64,000 nt of DNA from Lachnospiraceae bacterium (GCA_910576125.1 CAJTHM010000013.1:62001-126000), one strand, 5' to 3'. Shown: positions 17,259 through 26,488, counted from the first letter of the stretch. Made by a program: numbers and translations. The notes: generated by a model not told the origin, from the sequence alone.

Positions 17259-18254
17259 TCACAGTTTCAGGCTCGTATTGGCTTTCATCACGGCCACGCA
17301 GATCTGGGACAGGCCGGGCGTCTCGAAAGCCACATCCATCCCTACAAGCCGTTCCAGGTTCTCGGCCAGGCAGATTCCCTCAAACCCATAGGCGCTCCTG
17401 CTTATGGAGAACAGCGCTTCCCCGGCCCGCTCCGCGTCAGACGCCTCCCCTTTCACGCAGATGTACTTTTCTTTCAGTTCCTCCACGAAGCCCTGTTCCA
17501 CGATATTGCCGTGCTCCATGATGAGACAGTAGTCTGTCACGTTCTCCATGTCGGCCACATTGTGGGTGGAGAAGAACACTGAGCGCTCTCCGTTCCCCTG
17601 TTCCAGGTATTCCCGAATCATGTCGCAGAGTTTATCCCGCATCAGGGGATCTAAGGGGGATGCTGGTTCATCCAAAATCAATAGCTCCGTGTCCCTGGCC
17701 AGCACAGCCGCCAGCATCAGCTTCATCCGATTGCCGTCGGACAGTTTCTTCACTTCCTTGGAGCCGTAGGGCAGGCTGCCGAAGCTGCCGCCGGGTTCCC
17801 CGCCTATGCCCAGATCCCCGCAGAGCCGGCGGAATCTGTCCTTGTGGAAATTGTCAAAGAGCAGTCCGCTGATTTCCTCCACCTGGCGGACAGTCCACTG
17901 GGGAAGAAAGTAGCTGCCCGGGCCGGTATAGCCGATTTTTTCCTGGACGCTTTCATCGATTCCTTTCCCAGGCCTGTCGAAGTAGGTGATCTCTCCTCTG
18001 AAGTTCAGTCGGATGCCTGTGAGGATATTGAGGAGCGTAGTCTTGCCCGCTCCGTTCTCTCCTATCAGGGCGGTGGCGAAGCCCTTGGGCAGCGTAAGCT
18101 GCGGTATGGACAGTTCAAAACCCTTGTATTTCTTCCGCAGGTTCTGCGCCCGCAGCACACTTTCCCCGGCCATTTCCATGGAATGCTTTTCTTTCATGAA
18201 ATGCTCCTCTTTCATTATTCCTTTTGGTTCTGTGTCTATTTTACTTCCGCTCAT
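17259..18254 (-). CDS. ABC transporter ATP-binding protein (YtrB-like)
   Basis: 331 residues from the ATG at 18254, chosen because AAAGGAGG stands directly before it; the frame is open further upstream to 18317. Walker A is GENGAGKT, the signature is KLSDGNRMK (a departure from LSGGQ), Walker B is LLILDEPASPLDP, and the switch is STH. The C-terminal 90 residues are a regulatory extension. Neighbours are a GntR/YtrA-type regulator upstream and two membrane proteins downstream, the usual composition of ytr-like envelope-stress exporters. Confidence 0.9.
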   Translation of the reverse strand: MSGSKIDTEPKGIMKEEHFMKEKHSMEMAGESVLRAQNLRKKYKGFELSIPQLTLPKGFATALIGENGAGKTTLLNILTGIRLNFRGEITYFDRPGKGIDESVQEKIGYTGPGSYFLPQWTVRQVEEISGLLFDNFHKDRFRRLCGDLGIGGEPGGSFGSLPYGSKEVKKLSDGNRMKLMLAAVLARDTELLILDEPASPLDPLMRDKLCDMIREYLEQGNGERSVFFSTHNVADMENVTDYCLIMEHGNIVEQGFVEELKEKYICVKGEASDAERAGEALFSISRSAYGFEGICLAENLERLVGMDVAFETPGLSQICVAVMKANTSLKL

Positions 18255-18491
18255 ATTTTCCTCCTTTTTGTCCGTGCCTCTTTTCCCTGTCGCGGCACTG
18301 TATGAACTGTTTTTCAATTTCTTTTATTTTCGCATAAAAATATTCATTAATACGTCTCTTCGGGCACTATTTATCCATTTGCCTCTAAAATAATCGCATA
18401 TCAGCTTTCTACTGCCATGCTGCTACGCTGAAGTTTCAGGCAGAATCCACTCTCACTTTCGCCATGGGGTTTTCAGCATATCCCGCTCACC

Positions 18492-18872
18492 TCAGTTTTC
18501 TTTCATGCGCAATAATGCCTGCAGTGTCCCTTGCAGCTCTTCGTCCGTCATCCCCGCTATCTCCGCTGCGTGAATCGCCTCCTGCAGCGCTTCCTCCACC
18601 CGGCGCAGATGCTGCTCTTTCAACATCTCGTTGTCCTGGGCATTGACATAGAAGCCTTTCCCCTGGGCAGCCGTCACCAGCCCCTCCGCCTCCAGCAGCT
18701 CATAGGCTTTCATGGTAGTGATGACGCTGATCTTCAGGTCTTTCGCCAGTCCCCGGATAGACGGGAGGTAATCTCCCTCCTTTAGCTTGCCTGCCAGGAT
18801 ATCCGTCTTCAGCTGTTCGGCAATCTGCTGGTATATGGGCACACCGGAATTCTGCAATAATTTCACAGTCAC
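18492..18872 (-). CDS. GntR-family regulator (YtrA type)
   Basis: A 126-residue short GntR protein: the winged helix occupies residues 8-75 (IYQQIAEQLKTDILAGKL, YLPSIRGLAKDLKISVITTMKAYELLEAEG) and only about 45 residues follow, which is diagnostic of the YtrA subfamily. The start is GTG with AAAGGTTG upstream; a second GTG two codons on is the alternative. It should repress its own operon, which continues with the ABC ATPase 237 bases downstream. Confidence 0.92.
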   Translation of the reverse strand: MTVKLLQNSGVPIYQQIAEQLKTDILAGKLKEGDYLPSIRGLAKDLKISVITTMKAYELLEAEGLVTAAQGKGFYVNAQDNEMLKEQHLRRVEEALQEAIHAAEIAGMTDEELQGTLQALLRMKEN

Positions 18873-18899
18873 ACCAACCTTTCATCTGTTTATATGTTA

Positions 18900-18928
18900 T
18901 ATATACACCATAATCAGTTATTTGTCAA
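18900..18928 (-). promoter_or_regulatory. Sigma-A promoter of the GntR/ABC operon
   Basis: On the minus strand TTGACA (18923-18928), a 17-base spacer and TATATA (18900-18905), 28 bases before the GTG start. The A/T-rich dyad around the -10 is a plausible autoregulatory operator. Confidence 0.7.
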
Positions 18929-18979
18929 CAGGAAATAAATCATTCTATCAAATAATAATTTGATAACTTTTGTCATCTC

Positions 18980-19339
18980 GGTTCAAAAATTCAATGGGCG
19001 TCTTTTAGTCGGGAGGCCTTTGGCAAGGCCCCATGGCATGTCCCTCCCGGCATATGGGGACACCGTCGTCGCCTATGGTAAAGCCGTCCTTGTATACGGG
19101 CGGGCGTTCCCTGGCGGCAGTGTAGACGGGGTGCCGTCCCCGGCAAGGGAGAGGCTGCGCAGGTCAACGAGCAAAGCCTGCTGCGGTTCAGGAGAGAATG
19201 CTCATGTACGGTAAAGAAGCAAGCAACCGAAAACAAGAGACAGACCGCCGGCACCACACTATTCCGAACCAAAAAAACTGTGAATCCCTCATAAAACTGC
19301 TATGATGAGCCTGCAAAAAACAAAAAGGAGGACTAACAT
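18980..19339. other. GC-rich, potentially structured stretch without a recognised gene
   Basis: About 360 bases with no convincing coding sequence but much internal complementarity. GGCCTT/AAGGCC is nested inside GGGAGG/CCTCCC near 19014-19055, and GACGG/CCGTC type pairings follow to about 19145. The tail (GCTCATGTACGGTAAAG, near 19199) looks RNA-like and recalls bacterial group II intron RNA, but no intron-encoded protein is present. Could be an intron fragment or another structured RNA remnant. Confidence 0.3.
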
Positions 19340-19504
19340 ATGAGCTTAGGAGAAAAAATTAAAGCCATGCGACAACATGCATCCCTTTCACAAGAACAGC
19401 TTGCTGAAAAATTAAATGTATCAAGACAAGCTATTACGAAATGGGAAACAGGCAAAGGAATACCTGAGGTTCTTAATCGCAACGCTTTTTATATTGTTTT
19501 ATGA
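19340..19504 (+). pseudogene. Truncated XRE-family helix-turn-helix regulator
   Basis: AAGGAGG precedes an ATG that opens a typical XRE helix-turn-helix (LGEKIKAMRQ, LSQEQLAEKLNVSRQAITKWE) of about 43 residues. After GIPE the expected continuation is replaced by unrelated residues and a stop, giving 54 residues. The DNA-binding half is intact, the rest is gone. Whether the short product is made is unknown. Confidence 0.7.
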
Positions 19505-19586
19505 AGCGAGAATTTTTGTAAAAGAAAAAATATATAGGCAGAACAAGGAATGGCAAGCACTGTTATGTGGTGTATTGTCTCAAGTT

Positions 19587-19799
19587 CTACCCAGTTACCC
19601 CAATACCCCATTTATGCCCGAAAATATTACTGCATTTCTTAGACGGATCCGAAACTGTACCATACAATGAGATTGCAGACTCATACTCTTCTACAGTCGG
19701 GGCATACGGAGCAATCATCCCATCATTTAACTGCAACATGTATTCGTCAAGGTTATTAACGAATCTGTCGTCAGTAAGTTCTTCTGCTTTCATCTTCAA
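19587..19799 (-). CDS. Small hypothetical protein after a BlaI-type repressor, possibly truncated
   Basis: 70 residues, starting at TTG (19799) or at ATG two codons later, 3 bases after the BlaI-type gene. It is acidic and helical in its first 45 residues. The last ~20 residues (KKCSNIFGHKWG...) look unlike a normal ending and lie at the same point where the opposite-strand XRE fragment decays. It may be the start of a longer gene cut by a rearrangement. In BlaI operons this place is often taken by a BlaR-like sensor protease, but no zinc motif is present. Confidence 0.45.
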   Translation of the reverse strand: MKMKAEELTDDRFVNNLDEYMLQLNDGMIAPYAPTVEEYESAISLYGTVSDPSKKCSNIFGHKWGIGVTG

Positions 19800-19802
19800 T
19801 CG

Positions 19803-20186
19803 TCATTTATCCTTGTCTCCCATTCGGAAATACTCCTTTAATTCATCAATGTCCGTTTCCGTGAGTTCTCCACTTCGGCAGAGAGCCGCAACAAAATTCT
19901 TTGCGCTCCCATCGTAAAGTTTATCTATCAGGCTCCTTTTCTTGAGCGTGATATAATCTTCTTTTGTTATATTCGGCACATAATAACGAATCTCTTTCTC
20001 CTGAATCGAAATAGCGCCCTTTTTCTGCAGCCTTCTTAAAAGCGTTGCGATTGTGGATTTCTCCCAGCCTGTTTTATCGCTTAGCTCTGCACGAATATCG
20101 CTGAACGATACAGCCTGTTTCTCCCGCCAAAGTATTCTCATTACCTCAAGTTCAGCGTCAGAAATCTTAACGGTTAATGCTTGCAT
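19803..20186 (-). CDS. BlaI/MecI/CopY-family transcriptional repressor
   Basis: A 127-residue repressor with the family's winged helix in the first 75 residues (SDAELEVMRILWREKQAVSFSDI, WEKSTIATLLRRLQKKGAI) and a C-terminal dimerisation helix region. GGAGGATAACA precedes the ATG. These proteins repress beta-lactamase, copper or other genes and are inactivated by proteolysis. The partner protease/sensor is missing here. Confidence 0.92.
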   Translation of the reverse strand: MQALTVKISDAELEVMRILWREKQAVSFSDIRAELSDKTGWEKSTIATLLRRLQKKGAISIQEKEIRYYVPNITKEDYITLKKRSLIDKLYDGSAKNFVAALCRSGELTETDIDELKEYFRMGDKDK

Positions 20187-20278
20187 TGTTATCCTCCATG
20201 GATTTGATATTCCTCTGAAAATATAGTTTTAGGAAAGATTAAGTAAATCTTTTCAAACGGGAAGAAATAATCATAAAC

Positions 20279-20530
20279 CTACTTTAAATCCGATGAATCG
20301 CTTAATGTACAGTCAGCATCCGCCTGGATGATGAAGCCTATCCCTCCTGTGCTGCCTCCTTTTTCAATCAGGGCATTGTAGTCCATGGAGGATATGGTGA
20401 GGACATTTCCGTCTGTCTCATATGTTCCGTTCCGGCCGTTCTGCAAGGTGATACCGCTGCTGAATGTCAGGCGGACTGTCCAGCCGTCCTCCCTCCTGCC
20501 GCAGGTGCCAGATGTCGCTTTATGCGGCAA
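20279..20530 (-). pseudogene. Remnant of a family 2 carbohydrate-binding module
   Basis: The 83-codon frame ends in a stop and carries the second half of a CBM2-like cellulose-binding module (DGWTVRLTFSSGITLQNG, NGTYETDGNVLTISSMDYN, GGSTGGIGFII). The first ~15 codons do not fit, and no catalytic domain lies upstream. It is probably the tail of a secreted glycosidase left by a deletion. There is no ribosome binding site. Confidence 0.55.
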
Positions 20531-20659
20531 TATAAGACCAGGTAGACCTTGAATTTCCCTATGATATTATCCTGCTCCTTGACAAAGCGCAATGCTCTAT
20601 CTTATGATAATACTCAGGAAAAAGTATAAGCATCTTAAACATAGCAAAAGGAGGGCACA

Positions 20660-21535
20660 ATGTCTATTTACCAATTAGAAAATGAAGCCATCTCTATCTC
20701 TGTGGACAGCCGCGGAGCGGAACTGAAGTCCCTGAAGAGGAAAGACTCCGGAACCGAGTACATGTGGTGCGCAGACGGCAGATACTGGAACCGGACCTCG
20801 CCAATCCTGTTCCCTTTCGTAGGCAGCGCCAAAAACAAGGAATACCGCACCAAGGGCAGGACCTATTCCATGACCCAGCACGGCTTCGCCAGGGATATGG
20901 AGTTCTCTCTGCTCTCTCAGACCGGGGATGAAATCTGGTTCGGGCTGCGCTCCAATGAGAAGACCCTGGAAAAATATCCCTATGAATTCTTCCTGAAGCT
21001 GGGATACCGCATCCAGGGGAGCAAAACCACTGTCCTGTGGCAGGTGGAGAACCCCGGCGCGGAAACTCTTCCCTTTTCCATCGGCGGACATCCGGCTTTC
21101 AACTGTCCTATCGAAGAGGGCGCGGCCCGCAGCGAATATTTCCTGGATTTCGGCAAGGCAGACCAGGTGCTCAGCACCGGAATCAGCGAAAACGGGCTGG
21201 CTTTGGACAAAAAGGACCTCTACCGTCTGGAGGAGGGAAAGCTCCCTCTCACGGATCACCTGTTTGACCACGACGCATTAGTCATTGAGGACAGCCAGAC
21301 GGACACCGTATCCCTCTGCAGGCCGGATAAGAGCAGCTATGTAAAGGTCACCATGGACGCCCCCCTGTTCGGCGTGTGGTCGCCCTCGGGCAAAATCGCC
21401 CCTTTCGTGTGCATAGAGCCCTGGCACGGCAGATGTGACGGCGAGGACTTCACGGGGACGCTGGAGGAGCGCAGGTGGGGAAATGAGATTGCGCCCGGCG
21501 AGGTCTGGAAAGCCTCTTATACCATCGAAGTCTAG
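20660..21535 (+). CDS. Aldose 1-epimerase family protein
   Basis: A 291-residue protein of the galactose mutarotase-like fold, closest in style to the LacX/YihR group. The histidine of QHGFARD (about residue 75) and of IGGHPAFNCP (about residue 148) match conserved active-site positions. It catalyses or is related to alpha/beta interconversion of aldoses in the cytoplasm. AAAAGGAGG stands before the ATG. It is a single-gene unit ending in a strong terminator. Confidence 0.9.
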   Translation: MSIYQLENEAISISVDSRGAELKSLKRKDSGTEYMWCADGRYWNRTSPILFPFVGSAKNKEYRTKGRTYSMTQHGFARDMEFSLLSQTGDEIWFGLRSNEKTLEKYPYEFFLKLGYRIQGSKTTVLWQVENPGAETLPFSIGGHPAFNCPIEEGAARSEYFLDFGKADQVLSTGISENGLALDKKDLYRLEEGKLPLTDHLFDHDALVIEDSQTDTVSLCRPDKSSYVKVTMDAPLFGVWSPSGKIAPFVCIEPWHGRCDGEDFTGTLEERRWGNEIAPGEVWKASYTIEV

Positions 21536-21613
21536 CAGGGCAATAAATTTCCCTATAGCAGCGCTGCGGGACATTCTGCCCGAAGAAATTGAAAACCGGT
21601 AACAATTCATGCA

Positions 21614-21655
21614 GGGAGCTGCCGCATCCAAAATAGTCTGCGGCAGTTCCCTTTT
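21614..21655 (+). terminator. Terminator of the aldose epimerase gene
   Basis: A 13-base stem with one G-U pair (21614-21626 and 21639-21651) is followed by TTTT. Confidence 0.85.
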
Positions 21656-21719
21656 AGTATTTTGCATAACGGCACAGCAATCCATGCGAAAATGCCCTGG
21701 TTCCGCAGTCCTGTGCCCA

Positions 21720-23636
21720 TCATCCGGGAATCCGCAGCACCTGGCCGATATTCAGCACATCGCTGGTCAGGCCGTTCAGGCCCTTGATGGCGTCTACCGT
21801 AGTTCCGAATCTTCTGGAAATCAGCCACAGCGTGTCTCCGGCACGAACCGTATATTCCCAGGAGCCCTCGGTACCCCCCGCGGGGAGCTTCAGCACCTGC
21901 CCCACATTAATCAGGTCGCTGGTGAGGCCGTTCAGGCTCTTGATGGCCTCCACCGTGGTGCCGTATCTCCGGGCAATCAACCAGAGACTGTCCCCGGCCC
22001 GGACAGTGTACTCCTGCACACCTGTGCCGCCTCCGCCGGGCTGCTGGGTGCCGCCCCCCGTTCCCGGCACATTGTCTCCTATCCCCCTGTACACATCATA
22101 GAGTTTCCTCCAGGTAGCCTGCCCCACTATTCCATCCGGCGTAAGCCCCACGGCCCGCTGGAATGCTATCACTGACTGCCTGGTGCCGCTGCCGAAGATG
22201 CCGTCCTGGGCCGGAGCCGGAACCGTAGGGTAATACTCGGACATCACATCCAGCAGATACTGCAGCGTGATGACATCCTGTCCTCGCGAGCCCTGGCGCA
22301 GGACCGCGCTGGGCGGAACCGTCCCTATTCCTAAGGTATTGCCCTCGCTGTTCAGCTCCGCCAGCCTGGCCACCGCGCTGTACAGGCTGGAAATCTTGTA
22401 CCAGGTGGCTTTTCCCACGATGCCGTCCGCTGCCAGCCCGAAGATGCTCTGGAACTTGGTCACGGCCGCCTTAGTGCTGCTGCCGAAAGTCCCCTCCGGA
22501 TCCGTGATGGCAGGAATAGCCGGATAATTGCGCCGGATTCGGTTCAGGTAGGTCTGAATCGTCTGCACGTCAAGCCCCGTGCTCCCCTCCCGCAGAGCCG
22601 TCCCGGGATAGGAGGTCACCGCCCCCGTGACAATATCGGTCCGGGCAATCTCCACATCTTTCGGATAATAGGAGCGCAGAATCTGCAGAGGCGCAAGGCC
22701 CTGATTGGCCAATGTCACCGTGCCCCACTGGGACATCCCCTGGCAGGTGGCGGTGGTGCCGTTGCAGAAGGACGTGAAATAAGGCGCAATCTGTCCCGGT
22801 CTGCGCACATATTCATTAAAAATCTGATCCACAATCCTGCTGATGGATTCATAGATAGCCCGGCCATACACGAAATTCTGGTCATAAGCCGTGCTGCTGG
22901 TGATGTCGAAATCGTATCCGCGGCTCCTGTACCATTCTGTGTAAATCCGATTCAAAGCAAACGTAATAATGGCATAAATATTTGCCCGCAATGCCGCGTC
23001 GGGCCAGGTAGGATAGATTTCGCTGCTGGCCACATTCTTCACATAATCCGGGAAAGACACCTGTACATTGGAGGCATTGGCGCCGGGAGCGCCCAGATGC
23101 ACCGTGATGGGGTTCGGTATCACCACCTGGCGCAACACCCTCCCTCCGGCATCTTCCGTTCCCTCTCCCGCGGTTCCTTCCGCGCCGTTTTCCTCTCCCT
23201 GTGCCCCTGCGGCACTCCCTGCGGTGCTGGCCGGGCCCTCCTGGTTCCGCGCTTCCTGCATGGCCACGGCGGGCTTGCCCACGAAAATCTTCATCTGCTC
23301 CGGGCGGCGCCGGGTCTGCTGCATGGGCAGAAGCACCATAGGCAGCACGGCCCGCTCCCCATCATAAATGGGGATGGCGGACACATAGAGGCTGTCAAAT
23401 CCCGCTTTCTGAGCCAGCACGTTTACGGCTATATAGGGCAGGCCTGTAAAATTCTCATTTTGGGAAAAACGCTTATCCAGCGTCTCCAGAGGCACCGTCT
23501 GGGTCTCCCCGTTCTCGTCCGTGAACAGATGGTAAAGGCTGTTCCCCTGATCGTCCAGTATCCTGATATCCACTCCCTGCAGCGGAACGGCCTCATGGGC
23601 GGTCCGCGCCTGTATGGTCAAGTATCCAATCGCCAT
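21720..23636 (-). CDS. SpoIID-like / peptidoglycan-binding / LysM cell-wall protein
   Basis: A 638-residue protein with, in order: an N-terminal carboxypeptidase-like beta domain (residues 1-105), a low-complexity Ala/Gly/Glu linker (to 165), a SpoIID-like domain (about 176-330, with CNGTTATCQGMSQWG), two peptidoglycan-binding-1 modules (about 349-416 and 447-513), a Gly-rich linker, and two LysM modules (541-585 and 594-637). No signal peptide is visible. The layout is known from Clostridia in spore-coat or spore-cortex associated proteins. It probably binds or helps remodel spore peptidoglycan; catalysis is not shown. AGGAG precedes the ATG. Confidence 0.85.
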   Translation of the reverse strand: MAIGYLTIQARTAHEAVPLQGVDIRILDDQGNSLYHLFTDENGETQTVPLETLDKRFSQNENFTGLPYIAVNVLAQKAGFDSLYVSAIPIYDGERAVLPMVLLPMQQTRRRPEQMKIFVGKPAVAMQEARNQEGPASTAGSAAGAQGEENGAEGTAGEGTEDAGGRVLRQVVIPNPITVHLGAPGANASNVQVSFPDYVKNVASSEIYPTWPDAALRANIYAIITFALNRIYTEWYRSRGYDFDITSSTAYDQNFVYGRAIYESISRIVDQIFNEYVRRPGQIAPYFTSFCNGTTATCQGMSQWGTVTLANQGLAPLQILRSYYPKDVEIARTDIVTGAVTSYPGTALREGSTGLDVQTIQTYLNRIRRNYPAIPAITDPEGTFGSSTKAAVTKFQSIFGLAADGIVGKATWYKISSLYSAVARLAELNSEGNTLGIGTVPPSAVLRQGSRGQDVITLQYLLDVMSEYYPTVPAPAQDGIFGSGTRQSVIAFQRAVGLTPDGIVGQATWRKLYDVYRGIGDNVPGTGGGTQQPGGGGTGVQEYTVRAGDSLWLIARRYGTTVEAIKSLNGLTSDLINVGQVLKLPAGGTEGSWEYTVRAGDTLWLISRRFGTTVDAIKGLNGLTSDVLNIGQVLRIPG

Positions 23637-23858
23637 ATCGTCAGCATTCTCCTAGTTCCTGATCATAGTTAGCATATGACGGCAGCCTGCCGATTGTTAC
23701 AGATGTCCCCCCCTTGCACTGTTTTCCGTCCGGATTTTCGCGGCATACAGAATGCGCGGATTTTAAAGCCTGCTGCCCTTGCCTGGCAGCGCCGAATGAG
23801 GTACAATGCTACATAGGATATTTTTTCCACAATCATCCAAAAAGGAGGTACTGCAATC

Positions 23859-24476
23859 ATGAAAGTCTTACTCATCAACGGAAGCCCCCGGACAGGCGGC
23901 AACACTGCCATCGCCCTGCGGGAAATGGAGCAGGTCTTCGCCGGAGAGGGCATCGAGACGGAAACCATCCAGATTGGCAGCAAGGACATCCGGGGCTGCA
24001 TCGCCTGCGGCAGATGCGCGGAACAGGGCAAATGCGTGTTTGGCGACCTGGTGAATGAAATCGCACCGAAATTCGAGGCCTGCGACGGCCTGGTGGTGGG
24101 CAGCCCGGTGTATTACGCCTCTGCCAACGCCACTTTGGCAGCTTTCCTCACAAGGCTTTTCTACAGCACCCATTTCGACAAGACCATGAAAGTAGGCGCA
24201 AGCGTCGTGGCAGCCAGGAGAGGCGGTCTGTCCTCCACTTTTGATGAACTGAACAAGTTCTTCACCATCAGCGGCATGCCCATCGCCTCCAGCCAGTACT
24301 GGAACAGCATCCATGGGAGGGAACCCGGGCAGGCGGCACAGGACGAAGAAGGGCTGCAGACCATGCGTACGCTGGCAAGGAACATGTCTTTCCTGATGAA
24401 GAGCATTGCCCTTGGAAAGGAAACTTACGGCCTGCCGGAGAAAGAAGCGCACTGCTGGACGCACTTTATCCGTTAA
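23859..24476 (+). CDS. Flavodoxin-family NAD(P)H-dependent FMN reductase
   Basis: A 205-residue protein of the NADPH-dependent FMN reductase fold. The N-terminal FMN phosphate loop is NGSPRTGGNT (about residues 7-16). A CIACGRCAEQGKC cluster at about residues 47-59 is typical of the subgroup with extra cysteines near the flavin, and GSPVYYASANATL forms the second FMN contact. It likely reduces quinones, nitro compounds or iron complexes using NAD(P)H. AAAAAGGAGG precedes the start. It is divergent from the LysM-protein gene. Confidence 0.92.
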   Translation: MKVLLINGSPRTGGNTAIALREMEQVFAGEGIETETIQIGSKDIRGCIACGRCAEQGKCVFGDLVNEIAPKFEACDGLVVGSPVYYASANATLAAFLTRLFYSTHFDKTMKVGASVVAARRGGLSSTFDELNKFFTISGMPIASSQYWNSIHGREPGQAAQDEEGLQTMRTLARNMSFLMKSIALGKETYGLPEKEAHCWTHFIR

Positions 24477-24586
24477 TGCCATTTTGAATTCAATTTATTC
24501 CAACAGCCATCAGCAAAATCCCCCTTTTCTCCGATATACAGAGCAAGAATCAAAAAGGCGATATCCATCGGAAAGGGGGAAATGTT

Positions 24587-25402
24587 ATGGCAGGCACAAT
24601 CGATACAGGCTACGCCGCAGGCACTGGTTACGGCAATATGCAAAGCGCTTCCGTGGGCGGCAAAGAGAAAACAGACAGCAGTTTTTCCGATGCCATGGCG
24701 AAGAAATTCTGCCTTGCGCCAAAGGATATGTCCCTGACGGAATATAAACTGTATATCCATGACCGGATTAAGGGCTTATATACGCACCCCTCCCAAAAGC
24801 ATGTGGACTGGTTCATCGATATATCGGACGCGGCCTATCGGAGAATGCAGAATGACCCGCTGTATGAGCAGAGAGTCCTGGAATATATCGCCCAAAACAA
24901 GGCGACGAATTTCGGCGGAGGCCCTCCGAAACTGGCTTTCATCCATATCGATGAGGACTGGGACAAATGCCGGACATATACTTTGGGTCTTCAGGATAAC
25001 TGTCCGGCAAAGCGCGCCGCCGAAAGGAGACGGCTTGCCGCCGAGCAGGCGAAGAGGGCCCGGAGGAAAAAGCTATTGAAAGAATACCTGAAAAAACGCG
25101 CCCTGGCTAAGATGCTGCAGGATAAGTACCTGAAGAGCCAGCTCACGAAACGCCGGCTGGAGCAGGTCCGGCTGACAAAGGAAGTGTTCGCCCGAAAGGA
25201 TGATGCGCAGTTCCTGAAAGACAAGGCCCTGGCCAAACGGCAGACGACACAGACTCAGAAAAAGCAGATTGTCGCCAGACAGCAGGAACAGACTCAGGAA
25301 ATCAAAGCATGGAATGAAAGGCGCCAGGCTGTGCAGGCTTTCAATGCCTACGAGGCGAGCCTCATCATGTTGAGCAGATATGAGGAGCAGCTGCTGTCTT
25401 AA
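24587..25402 (+). CDS. Hypothetical basic coiled-coil protein
   Basis: 271 residues, family not recognised. Residues 1-40 are low-complexity, Gly/Ser-rich. Residues 40-145 look folded (DMSLTEYKLYIHDRIKGLY, HVDWFIDISDAAYRRM, FIHIDEDWDKCR). Residues 148-255 are a long, Lys/Arg/Gln-rich helix likely to form a coiled coil. No signal peptide or membrane segment. It has a strong AAAGGGGG site and sits between a flavodoxin-family gene and an orphan response regulator. Function cannot be inferred. Confidence 0.75.
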   Translation: MAGTIDTGYAAGTGYGNMQSASVGGKEKTDSSFSDAMAKKFCLAPKDMSLTEYKLYIHDRIKGLYTHPSQKHVDWFIDISDAAYRRMQNDPLYEQRVLEYIAQNKATNFGGGPPKLAFIHIDEDWDKCRTYTLGLQDNCPAKRAAERRRLAAEQAKRARRKKLLKEYLKKRALAKMLQDKYLKSQLTKRRLEQVRLTKEVFARKDDAQFLKDKALAKRQTTQTQKKQIVARQQEQTQEIKAWNERRQAVQAFNAYEASLIMLSRYEEQLLS

Positions 25403-25437
25403 GGCATTTTGCCACATCTGACAGAGAGGGGACGGAT

Positions 25438-26121
25438 ATGCAGCAGAAAATCATGATTGTGGAGGACGAGACGGACATCAACCGTCTGCTGGCAAGGATA
25501 CTGGAGGAGGGAGGCTACGAGACAGTGCAGGCTTTTTCCGGGACGGAAGCGCTGCTTTTGCTGGAGCGGCAGGAGCCTGACCTGATTCTTTTGGATCTGA
25601 TGCTGCCCGGGATGTCCGGGGAAGAGCTCCTTGCGCACATCCGGGAGAAAAAGCTGCTTTCCGTTCCTGTCCTGGTGCTCTCTGCCAAAAGCGCCCTGGG
25701 CGATAAGGTGACGCTCCTGAAGAACGGCGCGGACGACTATATCACAAAGCCTTTTGAGCCGGAGGAAGTGACCGCCCGGGTCCAGGCGGCCCTCAGGCGC
25801 ACCGGCAGTCTGCCACAGCGCAATTTTCCAATCTCCTATAAGAATTTGACGCTTTATCCGGAATCTCGTAAGGTCACCGTCAATGGGCTGGAGCTTTCTC
25901 TGACTTCTCATGAGTATGACCTTCTGCTCCTCTTCCTGCAGGCCCCGGAAAAAGTGTTTTCCCGGGAGAGCCTTTATGAGCTGGTATGGCAGAACGGCTA
26001 CTATGGGGAGAACAATACCGTGAATGTCCACGTCAGCAATCTGCGCAGGAAAATCAAGGAGGCCGATGCCCTGGAGGAGTATATCCAGACTGTGTATGGC
26101 ATTGGGTTCAAGCTGAAATAG
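25438..26121 (+). CDS. OmpR/PhoB-family response regulator
   Basis: A 227-residue regulator. The receiver has EDE near the N-terminus, the phosphoacceptor in LILLDLMLPG (Asp at about residue 52) and TKPF; the C-terminal winged helix (about 130-227) has the typical SRESLYELVW and NVHVSNLRRKI. It is complete, but no histidine kinase gene is adjacent. It ends 10 bases before the convergent panD gene. Confidence 0.93.
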   Translation: MQQKIMIVEDETDINRLLARILEEGGYETVQAFSGTEALLLLERQEPDLILLDLMLPGMSGEELLAHIREKKLLSVPVLVLSAKSALGDKVTLLKNGADDYITKPFEPEEVTARVQAALRRTGSLPQRNFPISYKNLTLYPESRKVTVNGLELSLTSHEYDLLLLFLQAPEKVFSRESLYELVWQNGYYGENNTVNVHVSNLRRKIKEADALEEYIQTVYGIGFKLK

Positions 26122-26131
26122 ATACGATGGC

Positions 26132-26488
26132 TTATCTTTCTGCTATCCGGTTATCCAATCCTACAATCACTATTTTCGGCTTGTGTTCCCCGCACTCTTT
26201 CTCATCCAGCCATACATAGGACATAATAATCACTTGATCGCCGACTTGTCCGCATCGGGCCGCTGCGCCATTCAGGCAAATCACACCACTATCTGCCTCT
26301 CCCTCAATCACATAGGTCTCAATCCTGCTCCCATTATTCACATTGACTACCTGTACCCGCTCATAAGGTTGAATCCCGGCCTTTTTCATAAGGCGGCCAT
26401 CAATCGTGATGCTCCCTGCATAATGTAGCTGAGCCTCCGTGATAACCGCCCGGTGTATCTTTCCTCCAAGCATAACTTTCATGCCCAT
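26132..26488 (-). CDS. panD: Aspartate 1-decarboxylase
   Basis: A 118-residue pyruvoyl enzyme that turns L-aspartate into beta-alanine. The self-cleavage site that forms the pyruvoyl group is AGSIT (Gly25-Ser26 region), and the family's VVNVNNGSR, YVIEGE and ICLNGAAAR blocks are all present. Length is normal. GGGAGATAAAAG precedes the ATG. It lacks panB and panC beside it; instead it follows an adenylation-carrier gene by 36 bases on the same strand. This suggests its beta-alanine may serve that enzyme rather than pantothenate (inference). No unusual residues were seen. Confidence 0.97.
   Translation of the reverse strand: MGMKVMLGGKIHRAVITEAQLHYAGSITIDGRLMKKAGIQPYERVQVVNVNNGSRIETYVIEGEADSGVICLNGAAARCGQVGDQVIIMSYVWLDEKECGEHKPKIVIVGLDNRIAER

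Noticed and set aside
18980..19339. A functional group II intron
   Set aside because: No intron-encoded reverse transcriptase and no clear domain V/VI were found; only RNA-like pairing and a loosely similar tail are visible.
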